Source of the DNA: Gordonia hydrophobica NBRC 16057 | Lineage (GTDB): Bacteria; Actinomycetota; Actinomycetes; Mycobacteriales; Mycobacteriaceae | Reading direction: 5' to 3' | DNA length: 64,000 bases | Assembly: GCF_001592365.1 (NCBI RefSeq) | Contig: NZ_BCWU01000003.1 | Coordinates: 310,001 to 374,000 of the forward strand | In this document: in pieces, positions 52,880 through 62,626 of the stretch | How the letters are laid out: every line of letters begins with the position of its first letter | Position numbering within the stretch: the first letter of the stretch is position 1 | Position numbers and translations under genes: made by a program | The notes under the pieces: model-generated | Told to the model about the DNA's origin: nothing | The model's input: the letters and a program-made list of their open reading frames with translations, nothing else | The model's database searches: none

Positions 52880-52956
52880 AATTCCGCCTTTCCTGACTCA
52901 ATGCCGGTGACGCGCTACAACGCAACAAATGAACGTCATCTGGCCCGGAGGTGAAC

Positions 52957-54657
52957 ATGCGGGGTGTGCCGCGCATTACAGTTGCTGCCATGTCGAATCC
53001 CCTCTCACGTCGTCAGTTCCTGCGCGCGAGCGCCGCCACGGCCGGAGTCGTCGCCGCGGGCAGCGTGTTCGCCGGCCACGTGCACGCGAATCCGGCCGCG
53101 ACGGCGAACACGTCGGGAACCACGTTGGCGCGGGTGGCGACACCCGGACGGGCCCGCAAGGGCGGCTACCGACCGCTGGTCGCAGGCCGGGGCTGGCCGC
53201 TGTTCATCCGGCAGGAACTCGCGACGGCGAAGTCGGGACGCGAGACCAAGCGCACGGCGCTGGCGTCGTTCGTGCAGCTCACGGACATGCACATCACCGA
53301 CGTTCAGAGCCCGGCGCGCTTCGAGTACGTACACCCGATCCAGGGACCGGCGTTCCGGCCGCAGGAGGCGCTGGGCACGCAGGGCGCCGTCGCACTGATC
53401 AACCGCATCAACGACGTCGCCCGCGGGCCGTTCACCGGCCGCGCCTTCGACTGCGTGGTCTCGACCGGAGACAACACCGACAATCACGAGTCCATCGAGC
53501 TCGACTGGTTCCAGCACCTCCTCTCCGGCGGGACCGTGACGCCGAACACCGGTGCCAAGAATCGCTTCGAGGGCCTGCAGGCACTCGGCTCGTCGCTCTA
53601 CTACCGGCCGGAACTGGACTCGTGGGACATCTACAAGGACCGCGGCTTCATTCAGATCCCCGGCCTGTTGCGCGCGGCCATCCGGTCCCACCGCAGCCCC
53701 GGCCTCAACACCCCCTGGTATGCGGTCTTCGGCAACCACGACGACCAGTTGCTCGGCACCGTTCCCAACAACATCGTGGACTGGCTGTACTACTCCGGCG
53801 TCAAGTACGACCTCCCCGACACCGACCCCACCGCCGTCGCGATCGGCCGCGCTCTGGGCAGCGACCCGACGGCGGTCGGCGCGCTGCTCGCGAAACTGCG
53901 CGTGACCGGCCCGGTGATCCCGGTGACCGCGGACGCACGTCGTCGTCCCGTGTCCCCGCGCGAGTTCGTTCGACGACACTTCGACCCGGGGATCACCGGC
54001 GCCGGCCCTGTCGGCCACGGCTTCAGCGACCCCGACGGCCCCACCTGGTATCGGTTCCGGATCGCCGACGGCGTGCTCGGCATCGCGCTGAACACCACCA
54101 ACAGCATGGGGATCGCCGACGGTTCCATCAGCCGGCGTCAACTGGATTGGATGACGCGGACCATCGCCGCCAACCGCGACCAACACGTGATCGTGTTCAG
54201 CCACCACACCTCGTCGACGATGGGTGCCGCGTTGCCCAACCCGGAGACACCCGGCGAGCAACAGTACGACGGCGCCCACCTCGTCGCGCAACTGCACCGG
54301 CATCCGAACGTGATCGCGTGGGTCAACGGCCACACGCACAAGAACGAGATGATCGCGCATCGCGGCGTCACTGGCAAGCACAGCTTCTGGGAGATCAACA
54401 CCGCCAGCCACATCGACTTTCCGCAGCTCGCCCGCATCTTGGAGGTGACCGACAACGGCGACGGCACCCTCAGCATCTTCACTCCGCTGATCGAGGCCGA
54501 CAGTCCCTACACCGCCGACCCGTCGGACCTCTCCCAGCTCGGCCTGGCGAGCCTGTACCGCGAGCTCTCGTACAACGACATCCACCAGAACGACGACCTG
54601 CTCGGCAAGCCGAGCGACCGCAACTGCGAGTTGCTGCTGGCGAATCCGCTGCACTGA
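52957..54657 (+). CDS. Tat-exported metallophosphoesterase
   Basis: A protein of about 566 residues with a twin-arginine signal (NPLSRRQFLRASAATAG near residues 14-30) and the five metallophosphoesterase motifs: LTDMHITD (about 110), VVSTGDNTDNH (about 170), FGNHDD (about 255), VFSHHTSS (about 415) and VNGHTHKNE (about 455). It belongs to a family of exported calcineurin-like phosphatases of actinobacteria; the substrate is unknown. I choose the ATG at 52957, which follows GGAGG; an ATG at 52990 would give a shorter Tat leader. Confidence 0.85.
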   Translation: MRGVPRITVAAMSNPLSRRQFLRASAATAGVVAAGSVFAGHVHANPAATANTSGTTLARVATPGRARKGGYRPLVAGRGWPLFIRQELATAKSGRETKRTALASFVQLTDMHITDVQSPARFEYVHPIQGPAFRPQEALGTQGAVALINRINDVARGPFTGRAFDCVVSTGDNTDNHESIELDWFQHLLSGGTVTPNTGAKNRFEGLQALGSSLYYRPELDSWDIYKDRGFIQIPGLLRAAIRSHRSPGLNTPWYAVFGNHDDQLLGTVPNNIVDWLYYSGVKYDLPDTDPTAVAIGRALGSDPTAVGALLAKLRVTGPVIPVTADARRRPVSPREFVRRHFDPGITGAGPVGHGFSDPDGPTWYRFRIADGVLGIALNTTNSMGIADGSISRRQLDWMTRTIAANRDQHVIVFSHHTSSTMGAALPNPETPGEQQYDGAHLVAQLHRHPNVIAWVNGHTHKNEMIAHRGVTGKHSFWEINTASHIDFPQLARILEVTDNGDGTLSIFTPLIEADSPYTADPSDLSQLGLASLYRELSYNDIHQNDDLLGKPSDRNCELLLANPLH

Positions 54658-54720
54658 GATCGCTCCGTCCGGAGCCATGCCGTACTTTCGGTCCGGCATG
54701 GGTCACCAGCGCGGTCGCTG

Positions 54721-54764
54721 TACAAACGCATGGGAAATAGTTCACCCGTATAGTCGCGTTTGTA
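54721..54764. promoter_or_regulatory. Inverted repeat upstream of a TetR gene
   Basis: TACAAACGC (54721-54729) and GCGTTTGTA (54756-54764) form perfect 9-bp arms separated by 26 bases, the right arm ending 27 bp before the TetR start. A spaced operator is possible. Confidence 0.45.
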
Positions 54765-54791
54765 TACTCGTCCCCGGGAAGAGGTGACGAG

Positions 54792-55382
54792 ATGAGCGAT
54801 CCACGGGCCGCCGACGGCGACTTGACCGCCAAGGCGAAGATCCGCAACGCGGCACTCGACATGTACGCCGCGCACGGCGAGGACCGGGTGTCGATGCGCG
54901 CGGTCGCCGCCGCGGCCGGAGTGACGGTCGGCCTCGTCCAACACCACTTCAAGACCAAAGACGGGCTGCGACGCGCCGTCGAAGAGCTGGTCGTCGACTA
55001 TCACCGCACCGCGATCGCGAGCGTCCCCACCGGCGGCAGCCCCGCCCAGGTCGCGTCGGCTCGCGACGCCGCGGTGCGCGCGATGCTGACGGCCAATCCC
55101 GCCGTCATCGGCTATCTGCGGCGAGTCCTCCTGGACCCGAGCGTGGAGCAGACCCTCCTGAAGCAGCTCACCGAGCTGGCGCGCGACGAGGTCCGCAAGA
55201 TGCGCGCGGCCGGGCTGGCGTCCACCCGACGCAGCGTCGCCGATCAGACCGTCGACATGATGGTTCGCAATCTGGGGCAGCTGTTTCTGCAACCGATGGT
55301 CGACGCGATGTGGGCGCAGCTGCGCAGCGAACCGGACGAGGCGGACGACGAGCCGAGGCCGTCTGCGGATACGCCGACCTGA
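54792..55382 (+). CDS. TetR-family regulator
   Basis: A 196-residue TetR protein with helix-turn-helix RVSMRAVAAAAGVTVGLVQHHFKTKDGLRRAVEEL near residues 35-70 and a variable ligand-binding half ending in an acidic tail (EPDEADDEPRPSADTPT). ATG at 54792 after GGAAGAGG. It converges with the maoC gene 8 bp away. Its targets are not evident; an inverted repeat upstream suggests autoregulation. Confidence 0.82.
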   Translation: MSDPRAADGDLTAKAKIRNAALDMYAAHGEDRVSMRAVAAAAGVTVGLVQHHFKTKDGLRRAVEELVVDYHRTAIASVPTGGSPAQVASARDAAVRAMLTANPAVIGYLRRVLLDPSVEQTLLKQLTELARDEVRKMRAAGLASTRRSVADQTVDMMVRNLGQLFLQPMVDAMWAQLRSEPDEADDEPRPSADTPT

Positions 55383-55390
55383 GGCCTCGC

Positions 55391-55864
55391 TCAGTCGGCG
55401 CGAAGGGGCGGCGCCGCGTGCACGTACGAGGCCATGTGGACGCTCATGACCGGCTTGCCGTCCACCGTCAGCTCGCCGTCCACCTCGACGAGGGCGCGGT
55501 TGCGGTCGTCGAAGGCGACGTCGGTCACCGTCAGGCTGCCGGTGAGGGTGTCGCCGGGCCGGACCGGGCGCAGGAAGGCGACGTCGCGCATCGACTTGCC
55601 CGCGATGACCGCCCAGTGGTCGTAGACGTCGAGCACCGACAGCCGCTGCAGAATCGCGAACGTCTGCACGCCGCTGGCGATCAGACCGCCGTACACACCG
55701 GCGTCGGCGACGTCCTCATCGACGTGAAATCCCTGCGGATCCCAGCGCTCGGCGAAGGCGACGAGCTCCTCTTTGGTCAGCGTGAACTCGCTGAGCCCGA
55801 ACACCTGCCCGGGCTCGATGTCGCGACCGTAGACGATCGGCCTCTGCTGGATCTCGGTGCTCAC
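55391..55864 (-). CDS. MaoC-like hot-dog dehydratase
   Basis: A 157-residue hot-dog-fold protein with the MaoC/R-hydratase motif region AFAERWDPQGFHVDEDVADAGVYGGLIASGVQTFA near 36-70 and PVRPGDTLTGSLTV near 101-114. Aspartate and histidine at D42/H47 agree with R-specific enoyl-CoA hydratases. The GTG start overlaps the stop of coaX by four bases (GTGA), putting it in the panC-panD-coaX transcription unit, an arrangement not present at Rv3599c-Rv3602c as I recall it. Confidence 0.8.
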   Translation of the reverse strand: MSTEIQQRPIVYGRDIEPGQVFGLSEFTLTKEELVAFAERWDPQGFHVDEDVADAGVYGGLIASGVQTFAILQRLSVLDVYDHWAVIAGKSMRDVAFLRPVRPGDTLTGSLTVTDVAFDDRNRALVEVDGELTVDGKPVMSVHMASYVHAAPPLRAD

Positions 55865-56667
55865 TGCCGTCCCTTTCCGACGCGGCGGCTGCGCTCGTAC
55901 ACGCGGCGGAGGCCGTCGAGCGCCAGATACTTGTGGTGCACCGTGACGGTGCGACATTCGTCGACCATCAACGGGGCCAGAAAACCGGTCGCGACCACGG
56001 AGACGTCGTCGCCGCCGAATCCGGGGACGTCGGCGCGAATGCGGTCGACGAGGCCGTCGACCTGACCCGCGAAGCCGTAGATGATCCCCGACTGCAGCGC
56101 TTCGACGGTGTTCTTCCCGATGACGCTGCGCGGCGGCATCAACTCCACTTTGCGGACCGTCACGGTGTGCTCGCTCAGCGCCTCGACCGCCAGGTTCACG
56201 CCGGGTGCGATCACGCCGCCGAGGAACTCCCCCTTCGCCGAGACCGCGTCGATGACGGTCGCCGTGCCGAACGCGACGACGATGCACGGCCCATCCGGAT
56301 AGTTCTCATGCGCGGCCAGACAGTGCGCGACGCGGTCGGTGCCGACTTCCTTCGGATTGTCGACGAGCAGCGGCACACCGGTCCGGACGCCGGGTTCCAG
56401 CAGCACGTGCGGTCCGGGACCGAAGTAGCGGGGCGCCATCTCGCGCATCTCTCGCAGCAGCGACGGCACCGTCGACAGGCCCGCGACGGCCGTCACCTGC
56501 TCGATGTCGGGACCCAGCAGTCCGCGCAGTTGCAGCGCGAACTCGTCGGCCGTCATGTGCGGCTGAGTGTGGATGCGCCAGTCACGCACCAGGCGTGCGT
56601 GATCGCCAGAGCCCGCGAACACTCCGACGTGAATGTTCGTATTGCCGACGGTGACGGTGAGGAGCAC
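55861..56667 (-). CDS. coaX: Type III pantothenate kinase-like protein, two catalytic Asp substituted
   Basis: A 268-residue CoaX homologue with the expected order (GNTNIHVGVF, LLEPGVRTGVPLLVDNPKEVGTDR, GTATVIDAVSAKGEFLGGVIAPG, GKNTVEALQSGIIYGFAGQVDG). The first phosphate motif is VTVGNTN (residues 5-11) where the family has DVGNTN, so Asp6 is Thr, and the VVDFGTATT motif is VVAFGTATV, so that Asp is Ala132. Asp111 (TDR) and Asp140 remain. Without these residues kinase activity is doubtful. GTG start at 56667; last gene but one in the pan operon. Confidence 0.88.
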   Translation of the reverse strand: MLLTVTVGNTNIHVGVFAGSGDHARLVRDWRIHTQPHMTADEFALQLRGLLGPDIEQVTAVAGLSTVPSLLREMREMAPRYFGPGPHVLLEPGVRTGVPLLVDNPKEVGTDRVAHCLAAHENYPDGPCIVVAFGTATVIDAVSAKGEFLGGVIAPGVNLAVEALSEHTVTVRKVELMPPRSVIGKNTVEALQSGIIYGFAGQVDGLVDRIRADVPGFGGDDVSVVATGFLAPLMVDECRTVTVHHKYLALDGLRRVYERSRRVGKGRQ

Positions 56668-56680
56668 GTCGTGGCAGCGA

Positions 56681-57106
56681 TCAGACCGACGCGGTCGCCA
56701 GACCGCGGGGATCCTTGAGCCCGGAGCCCTCGGGGACGTCGGCGGGGTCGTCGCCGAGCGTCACCGGACGGTTGTCGGCGTCGACGAAGACGACGTGCGG
56801 CGAGTACTCGGCCAGCTCGGCCTCGTTCATGACGCCGTAGGCGATGATGATCACCAGGTCACCGGGGTGCACCAGATGCGCTGCCGCACCGTTGATGCCG
56901 ATGACGCCGGTACCGCGCTCGCCGGCGATGGCGTAGGTCTCGAGCCGGTTGCCGTTGTTGATGTCGACGATGCAGACCTGCTCGCCCTCCATCAGGTCGG
57001 CGGCGTCGAGCAGGTCGGCGTCGATGGTCACCGATCCCACGTAGTGCAGATCGGCCTGCGTCACCGTCGCGCGATGAATCTTCGACTTCATCATGGTTCG
57101 GAACAT
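56681..57106 (-). CDS. panD: Aspartate 1-decarboxylase, pyruvoyl type
   Basis: A 141-residue PanD with the self-cleavage site Gly24-Ser25 in [19 protein letters not shown]; Ser25 becomes the pyruvoyl cofactor. Lys9 and the [18 protein letters not shown] core are intact. It supplies beta-alanine to PanC, its upstream neighbour in the operon (panC ends 6 bp before the panD ATG). The coaX start lies 13 bp downstream. Confidence 0.95.
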   Translation of the reverse strand: MFRTMMKSKIHRATVTQADLHYVGSVTIDADLLDAADLMEGEQVCIVDINNGNRLETYAIAGERGTGVIGINGAAAHLVHPGDLVIIIAYGVMNEAELAEYSPHVVFVDADNRPVTLGDDPADVPEGSGLKDPRGLATASV

Positions 57107-57112
57107 TGTCGG

Positions 57113-58072
57113 TCACTCCTCTTCCGGAAGGGCTGCGTCGCCGGCAGTCGTCGAGTTGAAAGCGTTGTCGGTCAACTCCGCGACCGCGTCGGGGTCGCGG
57201 AGGTCGACGCCGATCAGGACGCCGACGTTGTCGATCAGTCGGGCCGGGCCGACGCGGGCGGCCACCAGCAGACGGCCGTCGCCGTGTTCGGGCGCCTCCT
57301 GCAATCCGCGTCCGCGAAGCTCGAGGTAGTCCACCTCGATCTGCGGCGCGGTGTCGAGCACTGCGCGGGCAGCGGCGATGATCGCGTCGCGGCCGCCCGC
57401 CGCGGCGTGTGTGCCCGCCAGCAGTGCAGCGGACAGGATGGTCGCAAGCTGCCGTTCATCGTCGGAGAGGTACCGATTGCGCGACGACAGCGCCAGCCCG
57501 TCGGCTTCACGCACGGTGGGGACGCCGATGATCTCGACGTCCATGTCGAGGTCGTGGACCATCTGGTTGATGAGGACCAGCTGCTGATAGTCCTTCTCGC
57601 CGAAGTACGCGGCGTGCGGCGCGACGATGTTCAGCAGTTTGTTGACGACGGTCAGCATCCCGGCGAAATGCGTGGGGCGGGCCGCGCCTTCGAGGATCGC
57701 GCCGGTCTCTCCCGGCGCAATCGTGGTGCGCGGTCCCGACGGGTACATGCCCGCTGCAGTGGGCGCGAAGACCAGTTCGACGCCGAGCGGTTCGAGCAGC
57801 GCGCAGTCGGCGTCGAAGGTGCGCGGGTACGCGTCGAGGTCTTCGCCCGCGCCGAACTGCAGCGGATTGACGAAGATCGAGACGATCACGACGTCGCACC
57901 GCAGCTTGGCGGTCCGCACCAACTGCAGATGCCCCTCGTGCAGGGCGCCCATGGTCGGCACCAGGCCGACACGCTTGCCCGCACTCCGCAGCGCCTTGGT
58001 GACGCGATGCAGGTCGGCGGGGTCGCGGTGCACGGTCAGTGCGCCGGGAGCATAGAGGGCAGATCCGGTCAC
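57113..58072 (-). CDS. panC: Pantothenate synthetase
   Basis: A 319-residue PanC with the nucleotide-binding [17 protein letters not shown] near residue 40, [19 protein letters not shown] near residue 67 and the KMSKS-like [17 protein letters not shown] near residue 196. It condenses pantoate with beta-alanine. ATG at 58072 overlaps the stop of the upstream Rv3603c-like gene (ATGA). Downstream come panD, coaX and maoC, all closely spaced, so one operon is likely. Confidence 0.95.
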   Translation of the reverse strand: MTGSALYAPGALTVHRDPADLHRVTKALRSAGKRVGLVPTMGALHEGHLQLVRTAKLRCDVVIVSIFVNPLQFGAGEDLDAYPRTFDADCALLEPLGVELVFAPTAAGMYPSGPRTTIAPGETGAILEGAARPTHFAGMLTVVNKLLNIVAPHAAYFGEKDYQQLVLINQMVHDLDMDVEIIGVPTVREADGLALSSRNRYLSDDERQLATILSAALLAGTHAAAGGRDAIIAAARAVLDTAPQIEVDYLELRGRGLQEAPEHGDGRLLVAARVGPARLIDNVGVLIGVDLRDPDAVAELTDNAFNSTTAGDAALPEEE

Positions 58073-58986
58073 GAGGAGGCCTCCAACAGTTCTCGTAGTT
58101 CTCTCCCGGCGCCGCTCTGCTCGGCGGCGCGCGCCGACAGCGCCCGGTACCCGCTGACCAGAGTGTGGTCGGGCAATGCGGACAGGGCCGCGAGATGACG
58201 GCGGACGGTCGCGGCGTCGTCGCGCGCCACCGGCCCGGTGAGAGCCTCCGGGCCCATCGCCAGGACGTTCTCCAGGGAGGCGCGCACCAGCGGCCCGAGG
58301 ATGCGGGCGGCCACACCGGCATCGGGGCCGTCCACGGTGGCGGTCTCTCGACCCGTCCCGTCCGGTCCAGCGATCGCGGCGTCGAGCGCGGCGACGGCGT
58401 CGGTGATCAGTGCGATCAGATTGTTGGCTCCATGCGCGAGAGCGGCGTGGTACAGCGTGCGGTCGGTCTCGGCGATCCGCACCGGAGTGCCGCCCATCTC
58501 CAGAACGAGCGAGGCGGCGATGGCGTCACCGATCTCGTCGGAGGAAGTGATGCCGAAGCACGACGCCGCCAGCCGGGCGGTGTCGTCGGACGTGCCGACG
58601 AAGGTCATGGCCGGATGCATGGCGACGGTCACCAGCCCCAGACGAGCGAGCGGTTCGAGGATCGCGACGCCATGCGCGCCCGCGGTGTGGGCGACGATGG
58701 TCCCGGGCCGCGGGCGGGCGGCAGCAACCTGGTCGATGACGGTCGGAAGTGCGGTGTCGGGGACGGCCAACAGCAGCAGCTGGGATTCGGCGACGACGCC
58801 GGGAAGTTCGAGGATGCGCGCCTGCGGCAGACGGGACGCTGCGCGGCCGACGGAGTGCGGGGAGCGTGCGCCGGCGGCGACGATGTGGTGACCGGCGGAA
58901 GCGAGTGCTTCGCCGAGTGCGGTGCCGACACGACCGGCCGAGATGATGCCGACGCGCAGACGCGCCGGCGCGATCGGTGAATTCAC
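58069..58986 (-). CDS. Rossmann-like/DUF2520 oxidoreductase (Rv3603c-like)
   Basis: A 305-residue protein with an N-terminal NADP-binding Rossmann half ([28 protein letters not shown] near 11-38, [12 protein letters not shown] near 69-80) and a C-terminal DUF2520 half ([23 protein letters not shown], KetoPantoate-reductase-like). It lies immediately before panC and is coupled to it, so a ketopantoate reductase role in pantothenate synthesis is often proposed. GTG at 58986 follows GGAGGAACGGCG. The reaction is not proven here. Confidence 0.82.
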   Translation of the reverse strand: MNSPIAPARLRVGIISAGRVGTALGEALASAGHHIVAAGARSPHSVGRAASRLPQARILELPGVVAESQLLLLAVPDTALPTVIDQVAAARPRPGTIVAHTAGAHGVAILEPLARLGLVTVAMHPAMTFVGTSDDTARLAASCFGITSSDEIGDAIAASLVLEMGGTPVRIAETDRTLYHAALAHGANNLIALITDAVAALDAAIAGPDGTGRETATVDGPDAGVAARILGPLVRASLENVLAMGPEALTGPVARDDAATVRRHLAALSALPDHTLVSGYRALSARAAEQSGAGRELRELLEASS

Positions 58987-59190
58987 CGCCGTTCCTCCAA
59001 TTCCGTTCCAGTCCCGTTGCTGGTGTCCTGGAGGACACCCGGGTACCAGACGTTCCTTCGCAAGGGTAGGCGCGCCCGTGTACTCGGGGCTACGCGGTGT
59101 GACAACTTTCACCGCCGAACACAGCACCACCGCCCGAATCCGACGTGGTGGATCAGGGCGGTGGTCTGGGGTCGGAGTGACCGGCCGTCA

Positions 59191-60216
59191 TCAGTCGCGG
59201 CGGCGACGTCCGGACCGACCGGCGCCGTTGCCGGAGGCGGCGCGCAGTTGGCTCAGCAGTTCGCTCGCAGGCAGACCGGCCGAGTGGGCGCCGTCGTCGC
59301 CCTCCGGCGCGCCGCGGCGACCGCGCTCGGACGGCTCCGGCTCGGGCTGAGCCGGGAACGGACCGCTCTGCGGCGGTACCGGTGGCGGCTCGTAGGCCTG
59401 CGCGCCGTAGGCGGCGCGCTCGAACGAGCCGGTGTCGGGACCGCGCTGCGGCTCCACGTACTCGTGAGTGGGCTCGTCCTCGTGTTCGGCGACCGGCACC
59501 GCGCCGTCGTCCTCGGTCTCCGCAAGACCTTGGAGCGCCTGCGTCGCATAGTCGGCGGGGTCGTCGGTGACGACGGGGATGATCTCGGTGAGCTCGCTGG
59601 GGTCCACCTCTTCGGCGTCCTGCGGCTCGTCGGGCACATGGCGCCCGGGGTCGACCGGCGGCGCGGTGGTGGCGAAGTCACGCTCGGCGACCACCCGATC
59701 GTCGTCCACCGCCTGCGCATAGCCTGCACCGCTCAGACCCGAGCTCAGCTCGCGCGGACGGTCCAGACCGATGGCCGCACGCACATCGGGCAGCGGCTTG
59801 CCGAGCAGGTGCTCCAGGCTCGCGCGCAGCGCCAGCACCTGGGCCTTGAGCTCTTCCAGTTCAACGTTCGACTCGGCCGCGATCTCGTGACGGATCGCCG
59901 ACTCGACGTCCGACTCGTACTGGCGGCGGGCCGCGATCTCCCGCTCCAACTGCAATTCGTACACCAGTCGGAGGTCGCGGCTGCGCGCCTCAGCGACGTC
60001 GGCCTGCCGCCGGTACTTGGTCACCAGGACCGCGCCGATCACCGCCGCCCACAGCGCGGCGATCACCGCGAGGGTCGCCTGAATGGAGAAGTCGTTGCCG
60101 AAGATCATCAGCAGACTCGCGACCAGTGCGAGCACTACCAACGATCCGATGAGCCATTGTCCGACCGAGGACGGTCGTTTGGTCGAGGCCTCTTCGGATC
60201 GTTCCTTAGTGGTCAT
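59191..60216 (-). CDS. Membrane-anchored coiled-coil protein (Rv3604c-like)
   Basis: A 341-residue protein with two N-terminal membrane segments (about 19-40 and 46-66), a coiled coil rich in Glu/Arg (about 72-130, LRLVYELQLEREIAARRQYESDVE) and a long acidic, proline-rich disordered tail ending GRSGRRRRD. It corresponds to Rv3604c in the mycobacterial order panC-Rv3603c-Rv3604c-Rv3605c-folK. ATG at 60216. No enzymatic motif seen; the exact role is unknown. Confidence 0.8.
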   Translation of the reverse strand: MTTKERSEEASTKRPSSVGQWLIGSLVVLALVASLLMIFGNDFSIQATLAVIAALWAAVIGAVLVTKYRRQADVAEARSRDLRLVYELQLEREIAARRQYESDVESAIRHEIAAESNVELEELKAQVLALRASLEHLLGKPLPDVRAAIGLDRPRELSSGLSGAGYAQAVDDDRVVAERDFATTAPPVDPGRHVPDEPQDAEEVDPSELTEIIPVVTDDPADYATQALQGLAETEDDGAVPVAEHEDEPTHEYVEPQRGPDTGSFERAAYGAQAYEPPPVPPQSGPFPAQPEPEPSERGRRGAPEGDDGAHSAGLPASELLSQLRAASGNGAGRSGRRRRD

Positions 60217-60284
60217 GCAGGCAAACTTACCGCCCACGACGGCGCGTCCGGCGTCACCCCGTCACCGTGTCGGGATTCGACGTC

Positions 60285-60827
60285 TCACGCGGCGGACGGC
60301 GAACCGTCGGCCGCCGCATCCGGATTGTCCGGTGTGGGGTCATCGGGCGTTCGGCAGCAGTGCTCCAACCAGAGCGCCGCAGCGGCCAGCAGCAGGCCTC
60401 CGACGATCCCGATGATCGCGCCGGGACGATCGGCCCGAGCGACGTCGAGGATGCCGTTCTGCAGCAGGAAGATCAGGATTCCGGTCCACCCGCCCGCCGC
60501 GATCGCACCGAGGATCGCCGACGCCTTCGCCAGTGCCACCAGGCGCGCCGCGTTGATCGGGTGGAGTTTGCCCCCGGCGCCGACCTCGCGGTCGGCGATG
60601 CGTTTGCGGACGATGACGCCGATCCCGACTTCGAGCGCGGCGACGACGTAGAGCGAGACGCCCGCGAGCCACGGCAGGCTCGGGAAGGCACCGTAGTTGT
60701 AGCGGATGAGGATCCACAGGGCCAGCGCCGCCACTGCGGCGACGGCGATCAGGTCGCGGACACGGGTGGGGCCTAGTTTGTGCTCGTCGTCCGGAGTGGG
60801 CGAGCCGTTGGGGTGGGGTGCAGTCAC
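60285..60827 (-). CDS. DUF3180 membrane protein (Rv3605c-like)
   Basis: A 180-residue protein with four hydrophobic segments (about 26-42, 51-73, 100-122 and 138-156) and the DUF3180-type polar loop VRKRIADREVGAGGKLHPINAARLVALAKASA near 73-104. The GTG start at 60827 overlaps the folK stop by four bases. Its linkage to folate genes is conserved in mycobacteria, with no assigned function. Confidence 0.82.
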   Translation of the reverse strand: MTAPHPNGSPTPDDEHKLGPTRVRDLIAVAAVAALALWILIRYNYGAFPSLPWLAGVSLYVVAALEVGIGVIVRKRIADREVGAGGKLHPINAARLVALAKASAILGAIAAGGWTGILIFLLQNGILDVARADRPGAIIGIVGGLLLAAAALWLEHCCRTPDDPTPDNPDAAADGSPSAA

Positions 60828-61333
60828 GTCAGGGCCCCCGCGCGGCGCACGCCCGCCACATCGGCGGGCGCGAGATCGGCGATCAGGTCGGCGACCGGCC
60901 GCACCCCGTCCGGCGTCCACAGTCGCGCGTCGGGATCCACCTGCAGCCACGGGACCAGGACGAAGGCCCGCAGACGCGCCCGCGGATGCGGAAGCAGCAG
61001 CGTCTCGTCATCGGAGAGCACCGGCGTGCCGTCGATCTCGGCGGAGACGACGTCGACGTCGAGCGTCCGCGGTCCCCACCGCACCTCGCGCACCCGGTCG
61101 GCGGCGCGCTCGCACTCCCAGCACCACTCCAGCCACTCCCGCGGCGTCCGATCGCCGTCGGCGATCAGGGTGATGTTGGCGAAATCGTCCTGCTCCACCC
61201 CGCCCCACGGCGGCGTGGTGTAGACGTCCGACACGGCGCGGAGGTCGTCACCGAGGGCATCGACCACGGTCTGCAGATGTGCCCGCGTGTCCCCGATGTT
61301 CGAGCCGGCCGACAGCACCACCCGGCTGGTCAC
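60824..61333 (-). CDS. folK: 7,8-dihydro-6-hydroxymethylpterin pyrophosphokinase
   Basis: A 169-residue [21 protein letters not shown] near residue 5, [22 protein letters not shown] near residue 35 and the signature [13 protein letters not shown] near residue 84. It pyrophosphorylates hydroxymethyl-dihydropterin from FolB for FolP. GTG start at 61333 overlaps the folB stop (GTGA). Confidence 0.94.
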   Translation of the reverse strand: MTSRVVLSAGSNIGDTRAHLQTVVDALGDDLRAVSDVYTTPPWGGVEQDDFANITLIADGDRTPREWLEWCWECERAADRVREVRWGPRTLDVDVVSAEIDGTPVLSDDETLLLPHPRARLRAFVLVPWLQVDPDARLWTPDGVRPVADLIADLAPADVAGVRRAGALT

Positions 61334-61731
61334 CGCGGCTGGTCCTGCCTCGCGGCCGCGATCGACGGCGTTTTGACCGACCGTCGGGTCACGACGGCGA
61401 CGTCGTCGAAGGTCAGCGGAATCGGCGCGGACGGCTTGTGCACCGTCACCTCGACGGCGGAGATCCGTTCGTCGGTCATGACCGCGTCGGCGATCTCCGC
61501 GCCGACCGTCTCGATGAGATTGCGCGGCGCGCCTGCGACGATGTCGTGCGCCGTCTGCGCGAGGGCGCCGTAGTCGACGGTGTCGGCGAGGTCGTCGCTG
61601 GCGGCCGCCTGCTGCAGGTCGATCCACAGCGTGATGTCGATGAGAAAGTCCTGGCCGTCGCGCCGCTCGTGGTCGAAGACCCCGTGATTGCCGCGGACCC
61701 GCAATCCGCGCAGTTCGATTCGGTCAGCCAT
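61330..61731 (-). CDS. folB: Dihydroneopterin aldolase
   Basis: A 133-residue FolB ([32 protein letters not shown] at the start, [21 protein letters not shown] near 96-116). The catalytic lysine lies in VHKPSAP. It makes hydroxymethyl-dihydropterin from dihydroneopterin. ATG at 61731 overlaps the folP reading frame end by 8 bases, so the genes are coupled. Confidence 0.93.
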   Translation of the reverse strand: MADRIELRGLRVRGNHGVFDHERRDGQDFLIDITLWIDLQQAAASDDLADTVDYGALAQTAHDIVAGAPRNLIETVGAEIADAVMTDERISAVEVTVHKPSAPIPLTFDDVAVVTRRSVKTPSIAAARQDQPR

Positions 61732-62626
61732 CGTCTCTGCCTCTCCGGCCTCCGCCGCGCCAGGCGGTGGCCACGTCGATCGCATCGCGGCTGGTCGCGA
61801 CGTCGTGCACGCGGACGCCCCAGGCGCCGCCCGCCGCGGACAGCGCGGAGATCGCCGCAGTCGCCACTTCGCGGCCGGCCGGCGGGCGGTCGGTTCCCTC
61901 CGCCGCCAGCAGCGTACCGAGGAATCGTTTCCGTGACGCGCCGATCAACACCGGGAAGCCGAGCCCGACGAGGGTCGGCAGCGCGTGCAGCAACGCCCAG
62001 TTGTGGTCCGCCGTCTTCGCGAATCCCAACCCGGGGTCCAGCACGATCTGGTCGGGGTCGACGCCGGCGGCGACCGCGGCGTCCACCTGCCCCAGGAGTT
62101 CGCCCGAGACCTCGGCGACCACGTCGCGGTACCCGCCCGCGTCGTCGACCCGATGAGTGAAGTGCCGATCGTCGGTGGGACCGCTGCCCGCAGGCCGCCA
62201 GTGCATCAGAATCCACGGCACACCTGCGTCGGCGAGCACCCGCGCCATGTCGGCGTCGGCACGACCGCCGGAGACGTCGTTGATCAGCGCCGCCCCCTCG
62301 GCGAGAGCATCGGCGGCCACCGCCGCCCGCATCGTGTCGACTGAGACCCGGGCGCCCGCGGCCACGAGTTCGCGGATCACCGGGACCACTCGCGCCGACT
62401 CGGTGACGGGATCGACGCGGACCGCCCCGGGTCGGGTGGACTCGCCGCCGACGTCGATGATGTCGGCGCCCGCGGCCAGGAGCCGCAGACCGTGCTCGAC
62501 GGCCTTGTCGGTCTGCAGGTAGCGGCCGCCGTCGGAGAACGAGTCGGCGGTCACGTTCAGCACGCCCATGACCAAGGTGCGCTCCTGACCGTCCCCGTGG
62601 GCCGTCACCGGGCGATCCGCGATCAC
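61724..62626 (-). CDS. folP: Dihydropteroate synthase
   Basis: A 300-residue DHPS with [17 protein letters not shown] near residue 20, [12 protein letters not shown] near residue 58, [10 protein letters not shown] near residue 94, NDVSGG near 114 and the C-terminal [29 protein letters not shown] motifs. It joins the pterin pyrophosphate to p-aminobenzoate, the sulfonamide target. GTG start at 62626 overlaps the folE stop by four bases. Confidence 0.95.
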   Translation of the reverse strand: MIADRPVTAHGDGQERTLVMGVLNVTADSFSDGGRYLQTDKAVEHGLRLLAAGADIIDVGGESTRPGAVRVDPVTESARVVPVIRELVAAGARVSVDTMRAAVAADALAEGAALINDVSGGRADADMARVLADAGVPWILMHWRPAGSGPTDDRHFTHRVDDAGGYRDVVAEVSGELLGQVDAAVAAGVDPDQIVLDPGLGFAKTADHNWALLHALPTLVGLGFPVLIGASRKRFLGTLLAAEGTDRPPAGREVATAAISALSAAGGAWGVRVHDVATSRDAIDVATAWRGGGRRGRDDG

